Numbered from the stretch's first letter, positions 18,012-25,772 are shown. The stretch is 64,000 nucleotides of DNA from an uncultured Ellagibacter sp. (GCF_934636505.1 NZ_CAKUAL010000001.1:10457-74456), one strand, 5' to 3'. The notes: a model not told the origin generated them from the letters alone. Translations and numbers: made by a program.

Positions 18012-20078
18012 ATGAGGCGTCTTGCCGCACTTTGTATCGCCGCTGTGCTCGTTTTCTCGCTTTCGGGGCTGGGCGGCTGCTCGGGCGCAGAGTCTTCTTC
18101 TGCGGCGTCGAGCAGCGCTGCCGCAACGGCCGACTCGGAGTCTTCCGCCTTTGAAGACGTTGCCGCAGCTTTCGACGTTTCGGCTCTTGACCTGGACTAT
18201 TCGAATCGCGACCTGGACGCAAGCTACAACGAGGCATCTGCCACGCGCATCACGCTTTCGGGGTCGTCTGCGAGCGTTGACGGCTCGGGCGCCGCAGTCG
18301 ATGGCTCGACGGTGACCATCTCATCGGAAGGAACCTACATTATCTCAGGCGAGCTTTCGTCGGGGCAGATCGTCGTCGATGCGTCCGATGACGCGAAGGT
18401 TCAGCTGGTACTTGCGGGGGCGACTATCCACAACGAGAACGGTCCCGCAATCTATGCGAAAAACGCCGATAAATGCTTCGTGACCTTGGCCGATGGTACG
18501 CAAAACTCGCTTTCCGACGGTACCGACTACGCGCTCGAAGATGACTCCGATGAGCCGTACGCGACGCTCTTTTGCCGCTGCGACCTCGCCATCAACGGCG
18601 CGGGGGCTCTCAACGTCACAGCGAATTACCGCCACGGCATCTGCTCGAAGGACGACTTGGTTGTCACGGGTGGCATGCTGAACGTGACGGCAGTCGAGGA
18701 TTGCCTGCGCGGTCGCGATTGCGTGAAGATTGCCGACGGCACGTTCAGCCTGGTGGCGGGAGGTGACGGCATCAAGTCGAACAAGGACACGAAGGCCGCG
18801 CAGGGTTTCGTGAGCATCACAGGCGGTACCTTCGCAATCAACGCGGGCGACGACGCGGTGCAGGGGAAGACCTATATTGGCATCACGGGCGGAACGTTCG
18901 GCGTGACCTCGGCCGATGACGCGTTCCATTCCGACTTGCAGATGGCGATTGCAGGCGGTGGCTTCACGGTGAGCGCGGGCGATGATGCCTTCCATGCGGA
19001 AACCGAGCTTGCGGTCGACGACGGCACCATTAACGTGGCCAGCTGCTATGAAGGCCTCGAGGCGGAAAAAGTATACGTGAACGGCGGTGATACTTCCATC
19101 GTGGCGTCCGATGACGCGGTCAACGCAAGCGCTGCCGACCTCTCGGATAGCTCGGCCGATTACGAGGAAGCTAATGATAGTGGCGCTCCTGGTGAGGACG
19201 GTATTGCTGTCAATGGAAAAACGCCAGGCGAAGGCGGGCCTGCCTCGGGTGGAAGCCCTGCGGATGGCGCTAACTTCCCAGGTGGTGACCAGGGTGGATT
19301 GAGCGGCCAGGTTCCGCAAGGCAGTGCCCAGGGGCAGGGCGAGGGGCAGGCTCAGAACGGCACCCCGCAAGGCGAAGCGGCCCAAGGTGACGCACTGCGG
19401 GGTGACCAAGGCGGCATGCAAGGTGAAGGCGGGCCCTCCCAGGGTGCTGGCAGCCAGGGCGATGCTCCCCAGGGCGGCCAAGGTGGCTCACCCCAGGATG
19501 CTGGCAATCAGGGCGGTGCCCCTGGCGCAGGTTCTTCCGACTGCCTTATCCAGATCAACGGCGGAACGCTCGTGCTCGACTCGGCGGGCGATGCCATCGA
19601 CAGCAACGGCAGCGTGGAAATCACGGGCGGTACGGTGCTCGTCAACGGCCCGTCGAGCGATGGTGATGGCGCGTTTGACTACGACAGCGAGGCGACCGTC
19701 TCGGGTGGTACGGTGCTCATGATCGGCTCATCGCGCATGGCGCAGAGTTTCTCGAGCGGCACTCAGCTGTTTCTCTACACCGCGAACGTGAGCGGCAGCG
19801 CGGGCGAGACGGTCGCAATTGTGGACGCAAACGGCAATGTGATTGCGTCGATGACAGCTACCAAGCAATTCGGCATGGTGCTGGCAAGCAGCCCGAAGTT
19901 TACCGAAGGTGGGGAATATTCTCTGGTGATAGGCGGAGTGTTGACGAACGTGGATGCGCATGGCTATACCGATTCCGGGACCGTCTCGGGCGGTAGCTCG
20001 ATTTCTGCAACCGCGAGCACCACGCCTTCGTCGAGCGTAGGAGGCGTGGGGTCGGGTCCTGGCGCACGGGGTCGGTAA
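18012..20078 (+). CDS. carbohydrate-binding domain lipoprotein (Cthe_2159-like beta-helix)
   Basis: A 688-residue exported lipoprotein: MRRLAALC... signal with lipobox SGLGGCSG, then a Ser/Ala linker. A right-handed beta-helix-like region (~90-390) follows, with many DD/GD turns such as SADDAFHSD, SAGDDAFHAE, VASDDAVNA and VAGGDGIKSN, as in calcium-dependent polygalacturonate-binding Cthe_2159 proteins. A Gly/Gln-rich low-complexity stretch (~400-510) interrupts it, and the helix resumes (ITGGTVLVNGPSSDGDG). The frame is open back to ATG 17784, which has a better ribosome site (AGGGGG). The signal peptide, however, starts at 18012, with only AAGGGG 13 bases upstream. The inserted repeats between the two starts may have displaced the original start. 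Role: extracellular glycan binding, inferred. Confidence 0.85.
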   Translation: MRRLAALCIAAVLVFSLSGLGGCSGAESSSAASSSAAATADSESSAFEDVAAAFDVSALDLDYSNRDLDASYNEASATRITLSGSSASVDGSGAAVDGSTVTISSEGTYIISGELSSGQIVVDASDDAKVQLVLAGATIHNENGPAIYAKNADKCFVTLADGTQNSLSDGTDYALEDDSDEPYATLFCRCDLAINGAGALNVTANYRHGICSKDDLVVTGGMLNVTAVEDCLRGRDCVKIADGTFSLVAGGDGIKSNKDTKAAQGFVSITGGTFAINAGDDAVQGKTYIGITGGTFGVTSADDAFHSDLQMAIAGGGFTVSAGDDAFHAETELAVDDGTINVASCYEGLEAEKVYVNGGDTSIVASDDAVNASAADLSDSSADYEEANDSGAPGEDGIAVNGKTPGEGGPASGGSPADGANFPGGDQGGLSGQVPQGSAQGQGEGQAQNGTPQGEAAQGDALRGDQGGMQGEGGPSQGAGSQGDAPQGGQGGSPQDAGNQGGAPGAGSSDCLIQINGGTLVLDSAGDAIDSNGSVEITGGTVLVNGPSSDGDGAFDYDSEATVSGGTVLMIGSSRMAQSFSSGTQLFLYTANVSGSAGETVAIVDANGNVIASMTATKQFGMVLASSPKFTEGGEYSLVIGGVLTNVDAHGYTDSGTVSGGSSISATASTTPSSSVGGVGSGPGARGR

Positions 20079-20156
20079 ATGACTGGCGGGCGGCGCTTCT
20101 GACGCGGAGAGGACGCCGCCCCGTTTTGACGGGCGAGCCTTACTGGGCGGGGATGC

Positions 20157-20528
20157 TTACTCTCCGCCCGCGACAACGGTGACGGTTCCCCCGTCCATTT
20201 CTTTCGTTATCTGAAGTTCGTATTGTGACAATAAGCAAGTATCACCAGAGCAGATATCTGTGGTGTGCGTGCAGACAAGTGCTTTCGGAATAGCGAGACG
20301 GCCGTTTTCGTCGGCGAATTGCCGATCCATGGCTTCATGGCTGGGGCAGTCCCAAGGAGTGCTGTCGACCTCCGCATAGGGTATGGGCTGTTCTGACGCA
20401 TCTACGATTTGCAGGGTGAAAGCGACATAGCGAGCGGTTGGCTGCATGACGGCGATTGCCGCGCCGATTGCTACGACAATCGCGACGACAAGAAGCGCTG
20501 GAAGTACGACCCGCCTAGTCGTAATCAT
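20157..20528 (-). CDS. small membrane-anchored exported protein, unknown
   Basis: A 123-residue protein with one N-terminal helix (LPALLVVAIVVAIGAAIAV, ~8-27) and a ~95-residue outer domain. The outer domain resembles a short beta-sandwich (FTLQIVDASEQPIPYAEV is reminiscent of carboxypeptidase-regulatory-like folds). It has four cysteines (WDCPSH, LVCTH, DICSGDTC) that could form disulfides. AAAGGAT lies before ATG. It is convergent with the carbohydrate-binding gene. No function is assigned. Confidence 0.65.
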   Translation of the reverse strand: MITTRRVVLPALLVVAIVVAIGAAIAVMQPTARYVAFTLQIVDASEQPIPYAEVDSTPWDCPSHEAMDRQFADENGRLAIPKALVCTHTTDICSGDTCLLSQYELQITKEMDGGTVTVVAGGE

Positions 20529-20654
20529 ATGGGATTATCCTTTCTGTTTGAGGATAAATGCTATAGAAATGTTATCAATAAATCTAGAAGGTGCGTGCAA
20601 GTTCTTTACGGGTTGGTTCTTGTGGGAAGAAGTGCGCTTTTGGAGAGGGGGACA

Positions 20655-20839
20655 TGCCAGAAATCGGGCACTCTTCATCATCTCTGGGAGCGAACGCGGG
20701 GAGTCGGGGAATGCGACTCGGATGCTGGCCTTCTCTGAACTGGCCTTATGCCCGCATGCCGTTCGCGGTGACCTGCCGCAGGGCGCGAAGATCGCCTCCT
20801 AGGGGCCGCTCGTTGATGAAAACCGCCCGATTTCTGGCA
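20655..20839. repeat. 185-bp palindromic element E2
   Basis: Perfect 15-bp inverted ends TGCCAGAAATCGGGC (20655-20669) and its complement (20825-20839); the match continues inward with few mismatches to about 26 bp. It contains CTGGCCTTATGC (20740-20751). About 80 percent identical by eye to E3 at 24219-24402, with conserved flanks outside the arms too. The rest of 20529-21002 holds no gene I can support. Confidence 0.85.
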
Positions 20840-21075
20840 GGTTGGGGCGTTCTTGAGCGCAGAGGGTTGCGACTCCCCGTCATGACGAGCTAATATATGT
20901 CATGACATCCTGAAAGGAGACCAGCTATATGAAGTCAAGGGATAATCCGAAGTTTTTTGAAGCCGAGTAGGTTTATCCGATTAACGCACTTTGACAGCCG
21001 AATATCGAATGCTTTTGGGCGCAATGGGGCGCATCGCAGATGCGATGGCGGCTAGGGCGGATATGCCAACCGGGG

Positions 21076-22254
21076 CTACTTGGCCGGGTCGTACGGCTTC
21101 CCGTCGCGCATGACGGCGTAGACGACGTGGCACAGCTTCCTCGCCACGGCGGTGACCGCGACGCGGTGGGGCTTGCCCTTGCGGCGCAGCTTGTCGTAGT
21201 ACTCCTTGAGCCTCGGGTCGTACTGCCTGGCCCGGTTCGCGGCCAGCCACAGCGACCTGCGCAGGTAGGGCGAGCCGTGCTTGGTTATGGGAACGCCCTC
21301 GGCCGAGTACTTGCCCGACTCGTCGACGCCGGAGTTGAGCCCCGCGTACTTCACGATCGACGCGGCGTTCCTGAACCTCTTCACGTCGCCGATCTCGGCG
21401 ACGATCTGGGCGTCGGTCGTCGTGGACACGCCGGGGATGGTCGTGATGTTGGGCTCGACCTTCCCGAGGAGCGAGGCGACCTCCTTCTCGACCTTGGCAA
21501 TCGTGGCGTTCAGGAACTCGACCTGCGAGACCATCGTCCTGATCTGGAACGAGGCGGCCTCCTCGCCGAGCCTTATGCCGACCGACGATTTTGCCGCGGC
21601 CTTGACCTCGGCGGCCTTGGCGTCGCCGAGCCTGCCGCGCGAGCCCTCCGACAGCAGCTTCGCTATCGAGGACGCCCGCTTGCGGGCGACCTCGGAGGGC
21701 GTCGGGCATTCCGCGAGCACCTTGAGCGACGCGGCCCCGAACATGTCGGAGAACAGCGCCGCGTATTCCGGGAAGTAGGCGTCGAGCACGCATATGGCCT
21801 GGGTCTTCACGGCGGCGAGCTCCTGCTTGAGCCCCTGGTGGTAGCGGGTGAGCTGCTTGAGCGCCTGCACCTCGTCGGTGGCCAGCCTCGTCTCGTCGTA
21901 GTCGCCCTGGCGCAGCGTCTCGGCTATGAGCCAAGAGTCGATGCGGTCGTTCTTCACGCCGGACAGGCTCTTGAGCTTGCGCATGGCGTGCACCTGCATG
22001 GGGTTGACGACGCACACGCGGTAGCCCGCGGCCATCAGGTAGGCGAAGCAGGCCTTCCAGTAGTGGCCGGTGGCCTCCATGCCGACGAACACGTCGTCCT
22101 CCGACTCGGCGACGGACTCCAGCCAGGCTATGCACCTCCCGAAGCCGGCCTCGCTGTTCTTGAACTTCATGGGCCTTGCGGCCTCGGCCCCCGTCTCGTC
22201 GACGGCGCCGATCACGTGGTCCACCTTGGCGATGTCCACACCTGCGTAGATCAT
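21076..22254 (-). CDS. IS110-family transposase (DEDD)
   Basis: A 392-residue transposase. The N-terminal DEDD/RuvC-like domain is complete: AGVDIAKVDH (first D), VGMEATGHYW (E) and KNDRIDSWLIAE (D..D). A coiled middle region with a leucine-rich heptad-like stretch follows. The C-terminal Transposase_20 domain has TTIPGVSTTT, VAEIGDVKRF, VKYAGL and the GSPYLRRSLW segment. The gene appears intact. In this family the transposase acts with a bridge (seek) RNA from the non-coding end; here the longer non-coding end (about 224 bases) is upstream of the gene. Confidence 0.93.
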   Translation of the reverse strand: MIYAGVDIAKVDHVIGAVDETGAEAARPMKFKNSEAGFGRCIAWLESVAESEDDVFVGMEATGHYWKACFAYLMAAGYRVCVVNPMQVHAMRKLKSLSGVKNDRIDSWLIAETLRQGDYDETRLATDEVQALKQLTRYHQGLKQELAAVKTQAICVLDAYFPEYAALFSDMFGAASLKVLAECPTPSEVARKRASSIAKLLSEGSRGRLGDAKAAEVKAAAKSSVGIRLGEEAASFQIRTMVSQVEFLNATIAKVEKEVASLLGKVEPNITTIPGVSTTTDAQIVAEIGDVKRFRNAASIVKYAGLNSGVDESGKYSAEGVPITKHGSPYLRRSLWLAANRARQYDPRLKEYYDKLRRKGKPHRVAVTAVARKLCHVVYAVMRDGKPYDPAK

Positions 22255-22478
22255 GGGCGGCTCCTTCCGCTAGCGGCGGGCTCCTGCTACCGCACCCGGG
22301 ACCGCTACCTCCTAGAAGAGATCCGAGGAATGGCGCGCGGCCACCCTCATCCAGCTTATCCGCGGCCTCGCCCGGATGGGGCAGGTTGCCAGACTCCTTT
22401 ACGAGAAGCAAGGCTCTCATCGGCCATGTCGGCAACCCTGCCCGCCAGAATCTGCATTGCATCCATAAGCATTCGATA
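22255..22478 (-). ncRNA. probable bridge-RNA region of the IS110 element
   Basis: This 224-base non-coding end lies upstream of the transposase. IS110-group elements encode there a structured RNA whose loops pair with target and donor DNA. The region is GC-rich and has several short inverted repeats. I did not fold it, so the exact RNA ends and the binding loops are not given. Call rests on family knowledge. Confidence 0.45.
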
Positions 22479-22518
22479 AAAGGCTTAAAAATGCAACGAC
22501 TTAAAGATAGGAGTGGTC

Positions 22519-22788
22519 ATGGACGCAGTGATGAAGGTGATGCGCAGCGGCAACAGCGAAGTTGTGGCGCTGCCCGCCGCGTGGCGGCGCAAGCATGGAG
22601 TGACGGCAGGCGATTACCTCATAGTCAGCGAACTCCCAAACGGAAGCATCGTGCTCAAGCCGAAGAAAGACGGGTCAGCGGAAATAAAGGAGCGTCTTGC
22701 TGCATTGCGCAAAGACAACGCACGCTGTACTGCGCTCGTCGATATGAGCATCGAGGAGGAGAAAGAAGCGGCACATGAGCGTGAATAG
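22519..22788 (+). CDS. AbrB/MazE-type antitoxin (VapB-like)
   Basis: An 89-residue protein. The N-terminal swapped-hairpin DNA-binding fold is recognisable: VMRSGNSEVVALPAAWRRKHG (read here as V-x-R-S-G-N-S-x-V-V-x-L-P) and GDYLIVSELPNGSIVLKP. The C-terminal half is charged and helical, as expected for toxin binding. ATG 22519 has AGGAG six bases upstream; the longer frame at GTG 22513 has no room for it. It overlaps the PIN toxin gene by 14 bases. The promoter region between it and the IS end is only ~40 bases. Confidence 0.8.
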   Translation: MDAVMKVMRSGNSEVVALPAAWRRKHGVTAGDYLIVSELPNGSIVLKPKKDGSAEIKERLAALRKDNARCTALVDMSIEEEKEAAHERE

Positions 22789-23200
22789 CATCTTTCTTGA
22801 CACGAATTTCCTGCTCGACGCTCTTGTCGAGGGTAGGCCGCAGAGTGCAGAGGCCTTCGATGTCTTTTGTGCTATAGCCGACGGTAAGGTCGCTGGTTTC
22901 GTTATGCCAAGTCAGCTCGTCGACTTCTACCACATCGCCCGAAAGGGAGGTATGTCCGACGAGAAAAGGCGAGAAAGCGTCGGGCTGATTTTGGATTGCT
23001 GCTCGGTTTGCGCGGTCGATCAGTCTCTGCTTCGCAGTGCGCTACGATCCGATGAGCCGGACTTCGAGGATGGACTCATTCGCCAGGCGGCAGAGGAGTT
23101 CGGGGCTGATTATATCGCTACCCGAGACGAGAAAGGTTTTATAGGCTCAACCGTGCCGAAAGCCGAGCCTCGTGAGCTTGTCCAGCACCTCGGTCTGTGA
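22775..23200 (+). CDS. PIN-domain ribonuclease toxin (VapC-like)
   Basis: A 141-residue PIN protein. Acidic residues sit where the family needs them: FLDTNFLLDAL (D ~9), a central E/D and the C-terminal FEDGLIRQAAEEFGADYIATRD. The motif DYIATRDEKGF is typical of bacterial PIN toxins. These are Mg-dependent endoribonucleases, usually cutting tRNA or rRNA. It is paired with the AbrB-type antitoxin upstream. The decayed CRISPR leader starts ~30 bases after its stop. Confidence 0.85.
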   Translation: MSVNSIFLDTNFLLDALVEGRPQSAEAFDVFCAIADGKVAGFVMPSQLVDFYHIARKGGMSDEKRRESVGLILDCCSVCAVDQSLLRSALRSDEPDFEDGLIRQAAEEFGADYIATRDEKGFIGSTVPKAEPRELVQHLGL

Positions 23201-23231
23201 TTGAGGCGCTCGCGGGATTCTCTGTACTTTT

Positions 23232-23405
23232 GAGGGCTTCTTTTATGCCGTCGTACAGGGCGGCCGTGAGAGTCTTATTCAAGGACGATGAGTGCCAAAC
23301 GGAAGCTTTTCGCACCTGTACTATGGTGGGGACATGCAATCACTACGGGCTGAGTATAGTGAACCCAGCAAAGGGCGCGGCGAAGAGGTGGCGAGTCATT
23401 AAGCG
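23232..23405 (+). repeat. CRISPR leader-like 174-bp repeat, copy A
   Basis: Identical by eye over 174 bases to 24563-24736 (offset 1331). It runs directly into the first CRISPR-like repeat at 23403. The position, in front of the first repeat, and its conservation suggest it is the array leader, with promoter and integration signals. It also encodes a short open frame that I do not regard as a gene. Confidence 0.75.
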
Positions 23406-23600
23406 TTCCCCGCGCGCGGGATGGTCTCAACTCCGACCTCGCGGGCTGCAAGTCCACCATAAACGCTTCCCGCGCGTGGGGATAATCCCTGTTGACGCAC
23501 CTAGAAAGAATGGACGCGGGCCTCGGTTCTTAACCAGGGTGCGCGTCCATAACAGAGTTTATATCATATCGGGACTTCCCAGCGCGTGCGGGGTGATCTT
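23403..23600 (+). CRISPR. degenerate type I-E-like CRISPR array remnant
   Basis: Repeat 1 (23403-23428) begins GCGTTCCCCGCGCGCGGG, followed by ATGGTCTC. Repeat 2 (23463-23489) is CGCTTCCCGCGCGTGGGG plus ATAATCCC. A third degenerate copy (23572-23600) reads CTTCCCAGCGCGTGCGGGG plus TGATC. All resemble the type I-E consensus G-GTTCCCCGC-...-GCGGGGATGATCCC. The step from repeat 1 to 2 is 60 bases, close to the 61-base period of I-E arrays; spacer 1 is 34 bases. The distance to the third (109) suggests deletion of part of one unit. No cas gene is in the window, so the array looks orphaned and decaying. Confidence 0.65.
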
Positions 23601-23743
23601 TGGCCGACAATGACTTGGGACATCAGGCGACGGTGCGTAATGCTCACTCGGGTCGACCTTGGAGGTCTGCGCTATGGCTTTCGTGAAAGGAAGTAGACTG
23701 CGCGAGGAAGTGGAGCATTGATCCTCGTGGGCAGGGACTTCGG

Positions 23744-24055
23744 ATGCAGAGGAGGCTGGTTTTGGATCTGCCGGATGAGCAAATTGTTGAGCTGGTGTCG
23801 AAAGGCGGCCCGAGGGCCTGTCTTGTTCTTGCTGATTTGCTGGAAAGCGGCGAGTCCTATCCGGGTCCTATCGAGGACATCAAAGCAATGACGAACGATT
23901 ATTCAAGCGTAGCGTTTGCCTACCCCGTTGCTTCTATTGCGTGGGCCTACCTCGAGGCCCATAAAATCGCTCGCTATGATGGCGATGATTTCCTGATCGC
24001 AGGCCTCATCGCTGCGACCCTCGATGGTTCGTTCTGCGGAAGGGCCTACGAATGA
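23744..24055 (+). CDS. small hypothetical protein
   Basis: A 103-residue protein with no family I recognise. It is acidic and mostly helical, with LDLPDEQIVELVSKGGPRACLVLADLLE at the start (key segment L-P-D-E-Q-I-V-E-L) and AWAYLEAHKIARYDGDDFL later. ATG 23744 is weakly supported; TTG 23762 in the same frame has GAGGAGG five bases before it and may be the real start. It stands alone between the CRISPR remnant and palindromic element E3. Could be cargo of the island. Confidence 0.5.
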   Translation: MQRRLVLDLPDEQIVELVSKGGPRACLVLADLLESGESYPGPIEDIKAMTNDYSSVAFAYPVASIAWAYLEAHKIARYDGDDFLIAGLIAATLDGSFCGRAYE

Positions 24056-24218
24056 GGCGCAGGAAGAAGGCAACAACTCGGTGAAGGCGCAACTCCGCGG
24101 CGAGACGCGGTGCGGACGGCCGAGGCCGAGAGTCGCGCCTCTTTCGTGGCGCGGTGCGGACGGCTGGGGCTGAGAGCTTGCCCCCTTTGGCAAGGTGCGC
24201 GTTTCGAGAGGGGGGACA

Positions 24219-24402
24219 TGCCAGAAATTGGGCACTCTTCATCATCGCGGGGAGCGAACGCGGGAAGTCGGGGAAGGCGACTCGGATGCCGAATTCGCCG
24301 ACCTGGCCTTATGCCCGCATGCCGTTCGTGATGACCCGCCGCAGGGGGTGAAAATCGCTTCCCAAGCGGCTCATGTTGATGAAAACCGCCCGATTTCTGG
24401 CA
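24219..24402. repeat. 184-bp palindromic element E3
   Basis: Ends TGCCAGAAATTGGGC (24219-24233) and GCCCGATTTCTGGCA (24388-24402). Same family as E2 at 20655-20839, including outer flanks GAGAGGGG...GACA and GGTTGGGGCGTTC. Core CGACCTGGCCTTATGC at 24299-24314 also occurs, reversed, in E1. Just upstream (about 24100-24180) a ~46-base sequence beginning GCGGTGCGGACGGC is present twice in tandem. Confidence 0.85.
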
Positions 24403-24472
24403 GGTTGGGGCGTTCGTTCGTTCGTGCGGTCGTCCGATTGCTGCTTCGCAGCGCGTCAGTGACGCTTTCCGT

Positions 24473-24494
24473 GGGATGCCGGACCCGGCATCCC
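24473..24494. repeat. strong GC palindrome in the island
   Basis: GGGATGCCGG, two bases, CCGGCATCCC: a perfect 10-bp palindrome. There is no T-tract, so it is not an ordinary terminator. It lies between E3 and leader copy B in the gene-free stretch 24056-24849. Confidence 0.6.
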
Positions 24495-24562
24495 GCCGCG
24501 AAGATACGCGGCGAGACGGTTTAGCCCTTTAGTTGTCGTCGTCGTCAGAACATGAGCAACTG

Positions 24563-24736
24563 GAGGGCTTCTTTTATGCCGTCGTACAGGGCGGCCGTGA
24601 GAGTCTTATTCAAGGACGATGAGTGCCAAACGGAAGCTTTTCGCACCTGTACTATGGTGGGGACATGCAATCACTACGGGCTGAGTATAGTGAACCCAGC
24701 AAAGGGCGCGGCGAAGAGGTGGCGAGTCATTAAGCG
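24563..24736 (+). repeat. CRISPR leader-like 174-bp repeat, copy B
   Basis: Second copy of 23232-23405. It is followed at once by GCGCTCCCCGCGCGG (from 24734) and CAATCTC to 24755, a truncated CRISPR-like repeat. So leader plus first-repeat start is duplicated, 1331 bases apart, around the small hypothetical gene and E3. Confidence 0.75.
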
Positions 24737-24849
24737 CTCCCCGCGCGGCAATCTCAGCGCGCGGGTCCCGGGGCCAACGCCTTCCGCAGGTGTCTCCCCG
24801 AGTGTGTGAGACAACCCCGACTCCGCCGTTTTTCTAGGGAGGGTTTGCG

Positions 24850-25068
24850 ATGCCGGAACCGAAGAAGCGCGCCGTGAAGCGTACTGATGCGCAGCGCGCG
24901 GCGGAAAACAAGTACAAGAAGGCGAAGCAGAAGAAGATCCAGTGCAATTTCTTTCCGCCCGATTACGATTTGTACGAATTCGCGAGGAATCGGGAGGAAA
25001 GCATGTCGTCATACCTGAAGCGCCTCATTCGCGAGGACAAGGAGAGGAGCGAGAACGGTTCGCAATGA
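24850..25068 (+). CDS. small basic protein, possibly ribbon-helix-helix
   Basis: A 72-residue, very lysine-rich protein: a basic N-terminal half (AENKYKKAKQKKI), then IQCNFFPPDYDLYEFARNREESMSSYLKRLI. The last part looks like a short beta strand followed by two helices, as in RHH/Arc-type proteins (strand, then E-S-M-S-S-Y-L-K-R-L-I). AGGGAGGG precedes the ATG. It may be an orphan antitoxin or plasmid-type regulator. Not firmly assignable. Confidence 0.6.
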   Translation: MPEPKKRAVKRTDAQRAAENKYKKAKQKKIQCNFFPPDYDLYEFARNREESMSSYLKRLIREDKERSENGSQ

Positions 25069-25126
25069 AACAGGTGCTTGATTTCCTGATTTTCATCTCG
25101 GAGCTCGTGATGCGAAAGGGATTCTC

Positions 25127-25618
25127 GTGAAGATCGTCAACCTTACCTGCCCAGGCTGCGGCGCTCGGCTTGAAGTCGACATGGATAGGAAAATGGCTTT
25201 CTGCAGCTATTGCGGTGCCGCCCTGCCAGTCGATGACGAGATTCAGAAAGTCCAGCTCGACGGAGCAGAGAAGGCTGGGTACGAATTCGAGAAGGGTCGT
25301 CAAAGGGCTCAAGCGGAAGCGGCGCAGGTATCTTCCCAACCTCAGCAAGTCTGCTATCAACCAGCCTCCCAGCCAACTTTCCAGCCCCAAGTCCCTCCCC
25401 AACCCCAGCAGGCATCCTGCCAGCCGGCCCCTCAAGAGCCCCCGAAGAAGCGCAAAACGTGGTTGTGGGTTCTGGGGTGGATTTGCATTTTCCCCGTTCC
25501 GCTCACGATTATCATGCTGAACAAGGAAGACATGAGCAAAAAGGCTAGGTACGGCATCATTGCCGCAGGTTGGATTCTCTACCTGCTCATCGGGCTTGGT
25601 GGCGGTGGATCGAAGTAA
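25127..25618 (+). CDS. zinc-ribbon membrane protein, unknown function
   Basis: A 163-residue protein with GTG start. N-terminal zinc ribbon: CPGCG (~9-13) and CSYCG (~27-31). A Gln/Pro-rich linker (~60-105) follows, then two hydrophobic helices at the C-terminus (WLWVLGWICIFPVPLTIIM and YGIIAAGWILYLLIGL). This layout is common in actinobacterial and firmicute membrane proteins of unknown role. It stands ~60 bases after the small basic gene. It is not part of a recognised pathway. Confidence 0.7.
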   Translation: MKIVNLTCPGCGARLEVDMDRKMAFCSYCGAALPVDDEIQKVQLDGAEKAGYEFEKGRQRAQAEAAQVSSQPQQVCYQPASQPTFQPQVPPQPQQASCQPAPQEPPKKRKTWLWVLGWICIFPVPLTIIMLNKEDMSKKARYGIIAAGWILYLLIGLGGGGSK

Positions 25619-25745
25619 GCGCCAAACGCATCCGTCCGCGCCTATGAGTCGGGTCGGCGGGCGGTATAGCCAGCTCAATCGCACTTCGTGTTTGACGGCG
25701 GAATCTTCCCCGAAAAACGCTCTTCCGCTCTAGTCTGTTGGAGTA

Positions 25746-25772
25746 GAATAGCCCGTGGACGAACGGCTATTC
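25746..25772 (+). promoter_or_regulatory. hairpin in the leader of citramalate synthase
   Basis: GAATAGCC (25746-25753) pairs with GGCTATTC (25765-25772), ending about 30 bases before the cimA start. No U-tract follows, so it may be an operator or translational element for this amino-acid biosynthesis gene rather than a terminator. Confidence 0.35.

Larger units (their letters stand above)
21003..22478 (-). mobile_element. IS110-family insertion sequence
   Basis: The element is about 1.48 kb. TATCGAATGCTT (21003-21014) is inverted as AAGCATTCGATA (22467-22478), and similarity continues inward (TGG, GCAATG). The transposase gene runs leftward inside. Target-site duplications are not obvious, which agrees with IS110 family behaviour. 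The right end lies only ~40 bases before the vapB-like start. Confidence 0.8.

Noticed and set aside
20981..22479. Long frames on both strands across the IS110 element
   Set aside because: The 392-residue frame holds all transposase motifs; the others are frame shadows.
23197..23613. 138-residue open frame over the CRISPR leader, repeated at 24552-24809
   Set aside because: The sequence is explained by leader plus CRISPR repeats; the two copies diverge exactly where the repeats begin and no ribosome site is seen.
20500..25600. Prophage or integrative element with att sites
   Set aside because: No integrase, tRNA gene, portal, capsid or conjugation gene; the island looks like a pile-up of small elements.
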